From Azohydromonas caseinilytica (GTDB lineage: Bacteria; Pseudomonadota; Gammaproteobacteria; Burkholderiales; Burkholderiaceae_C), in assembly GCF_012927045.1 (NCBI RefSeq), contig NZ_JABBFW010000004.1, positions 1 to 64,000 of the forward strand: a DNA stretch of 64,000 bases, read 5' to 3'. The notes below the pieces were generated by a model. That model ran no database searches. It had not been told where the DNA came from and saw nothing but the letters and a program-made list of their open reading frames with translations. Position numbers and translations under genes: made by a program. Positions 63,432 to 64,000 of the stretch are shown piece by piece (the stretch's first letter is position 1; each line of letters begins with the position of its first letter).

Positions 63432-64000
63432 ATGACCAAGCGCATCCGCACCCTGGCCCTGGCCGCCGCCTGCGCCTTCGCCGGCGCCGCCGCCTGGGCG
63501 CAAGGCCCGCAGTGGCCGAGCAAGCCGGTGAAGATGATCGTGAACTTCCCGCCCGGCGGCGCGGCGGACCAGATCGGGCGCGCCATCGCGCAACCGCTGC
63601 AGGAGGCAGTGGGCCAGCCGGTGGTGGTGGAGAACCGCGGCGGCTCGGGCGGCAACCTCGGCGGCGACGCCGTCGCCAAGGCGCCGCCCGACGGCTACAC
63701 GATCCTCATGAGCTCGGGCGGCATGGTGTCGGTGAACCCGCACATCTACCCGAAGATGAGCTTCGACCCGGCCAAGGACCTCACGCCCGTGGCCGCCGCG
63801 GCGCGGGTGCTGGTGTTCCTGGTGGTACGCCAGGACAGCCCGATCAAGGACTTCAAGGGCTTCATCGCCGATCTCAAGGCGAATCCGGGCAAGCGCAGCT
63901 ACGGCTCGCCGGGCAACGGCAGCTCGCCGCACCTGGCCGCCGAGATGATGAAGAGCCAGGCCGGCGTGTTCGCCACCCACGTGCCCTACCGCGGCGCGGC
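63432..64000 (+). CDS. Bug/TctC-family periplasmic solute receptor, truncated by window edge
   Basis: The first 189 residues are visible. The signal peptide is MTKRIRTLALAAACAFAGAAAWAQ. The Bug-family start follows (WPSKPVKMIVNFPPGGAADQIGRAIAQPLQEAVGQPVVVENRGGSGGNLGGDAVAKAPPDGYTILM). Bug receptors bind carboxylates, often aromatic, and hand them to TctAB-type carriers or act as sensors. Its place after the decarboxylase and aldehyde dehydrogenase suggests it captures the aromatic acid substrate. The reading frame is open at the right edge. Confidence 0.92.
   Translation, partial: MTKRIRTLALAAACAFAGAAAWAQGPQWPSKPVKMIVNFPPGGAADQIGRAIAQPLQEAVGQPVVVENRGGSGGNLGGDAVAKAPPDGYTILMSSGGMVSVNPHIYPKMSFDPAKDLTPVAAAARVLVFLVVRQDSPIKDFKGFIADLKANPGKRSYGSPGNGSSPHLAAEMMKSQAGVFATHVPYRGA

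Overview
The window is high-GC chromosomal DNA from a betaproteobacterium, most likely order Burkholderiales and a relative of the Comamonadaceae. This is inferred from gene content (ubiJ-ubiB pair, Bug-type solute receptor, GspA/GspB, NudB next to an EEP-family protein and ClsB, DUF779 next to an aldehyde dehydrogenase) and from codon use strongly biased to G/C in the third position. Almost all of it is ordinary, densely packed chromosome. No phage, plasmid backbone, CRISPR array or rRNA was seen.

Layout. (1) 1-4200: a graveyard of insertion sequences. It holds the tail of an IS630-family transposase and a decayed IS5-family transposase gene split by a 2.6 kb IS21-family element whose own istA and istB are also broken. 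(2) 4361-8097, minus strand: a block of visibly lower GC with three exopolysaccharide genes (polyprenyl-phosphate sugar-1-phosphate transferase, EpsL-like outer-membrane protein, galE). It looks like the surviving start of an acquired capsule/EPS operon cut off by the IS elements. (3) 8168-17992, plus strand: ubiJ-ubiB, a sodium:solute symporter, an FmdB zinc ribbon, a DUF502 membrane protein, aspS, a small secreted protein, nudB, an endonuclease/phosphatase-family protein and clsB. (4) 18087-30608: a periplasmic trypsin-like protease, DUF805, a ligase-associated MBL exonuclease, an Uma2 nuclease, a PatZ-like acyl-CoA synthetase/acetyltransferase, a universal stress protein, an adenylate-forming ligase, a hydrolase, dcd, a zinc metallopeptidase and a hydroxy-acid oxidase. 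(5) 30720-41378: LysR, hemerythrin, YbaN, a ParD-like antitoxin without toxin, gspA-gspB, a CBS protein, a lone modA overlapping a ribbon-helix-helix gene, DUF779 plus aldehyde dehydrogenase with a candidate sigma-54 promoter, and dinB. (6) 41467-48789: an OBAP-family protein, a tandem universal stress protein, an HPF-like ribosome factor, an ATP-dependent DNA ligase overlapping a patatin gene, a glycine-zipper protein and a second CBS protein. (7) 48852-52521: an overlapping asparaginase-hutG-hutF set preceded by a small helical protein. (8) 53028-59070: two identical tRNA-Gly(GCC) genes, a secreted esterase, an HU protein with a histone-H1-like tail, an IclR regulator fused to an SMP-30-type propeller, and a hemerythrin gene divergent from a Crp/Fnr regulator. 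(9) 59148-64000: a LysR regulator divergent from a benzoylformate decarboxylase, aldehyde dehydrogenase and Bug receptor operon, with a near-perfect palindrome between them. This is a plausible aromatic 2-oxo-acid catabolic unit.

The items most worth a second look are the IclR-SMP30 fusion; the ligase-patatin coupling with the matching exonuclease 24 kb away; a 28-base motif followed by a hairpin, found twice in convergent intergenic regions; the DUF779/ALDH locus with a GG-N10-GC promoter; and the palindromic operators near 14924 and 60139. No wholly new multi-gene defence or mobile system can be demonstrated from this sequence alone.
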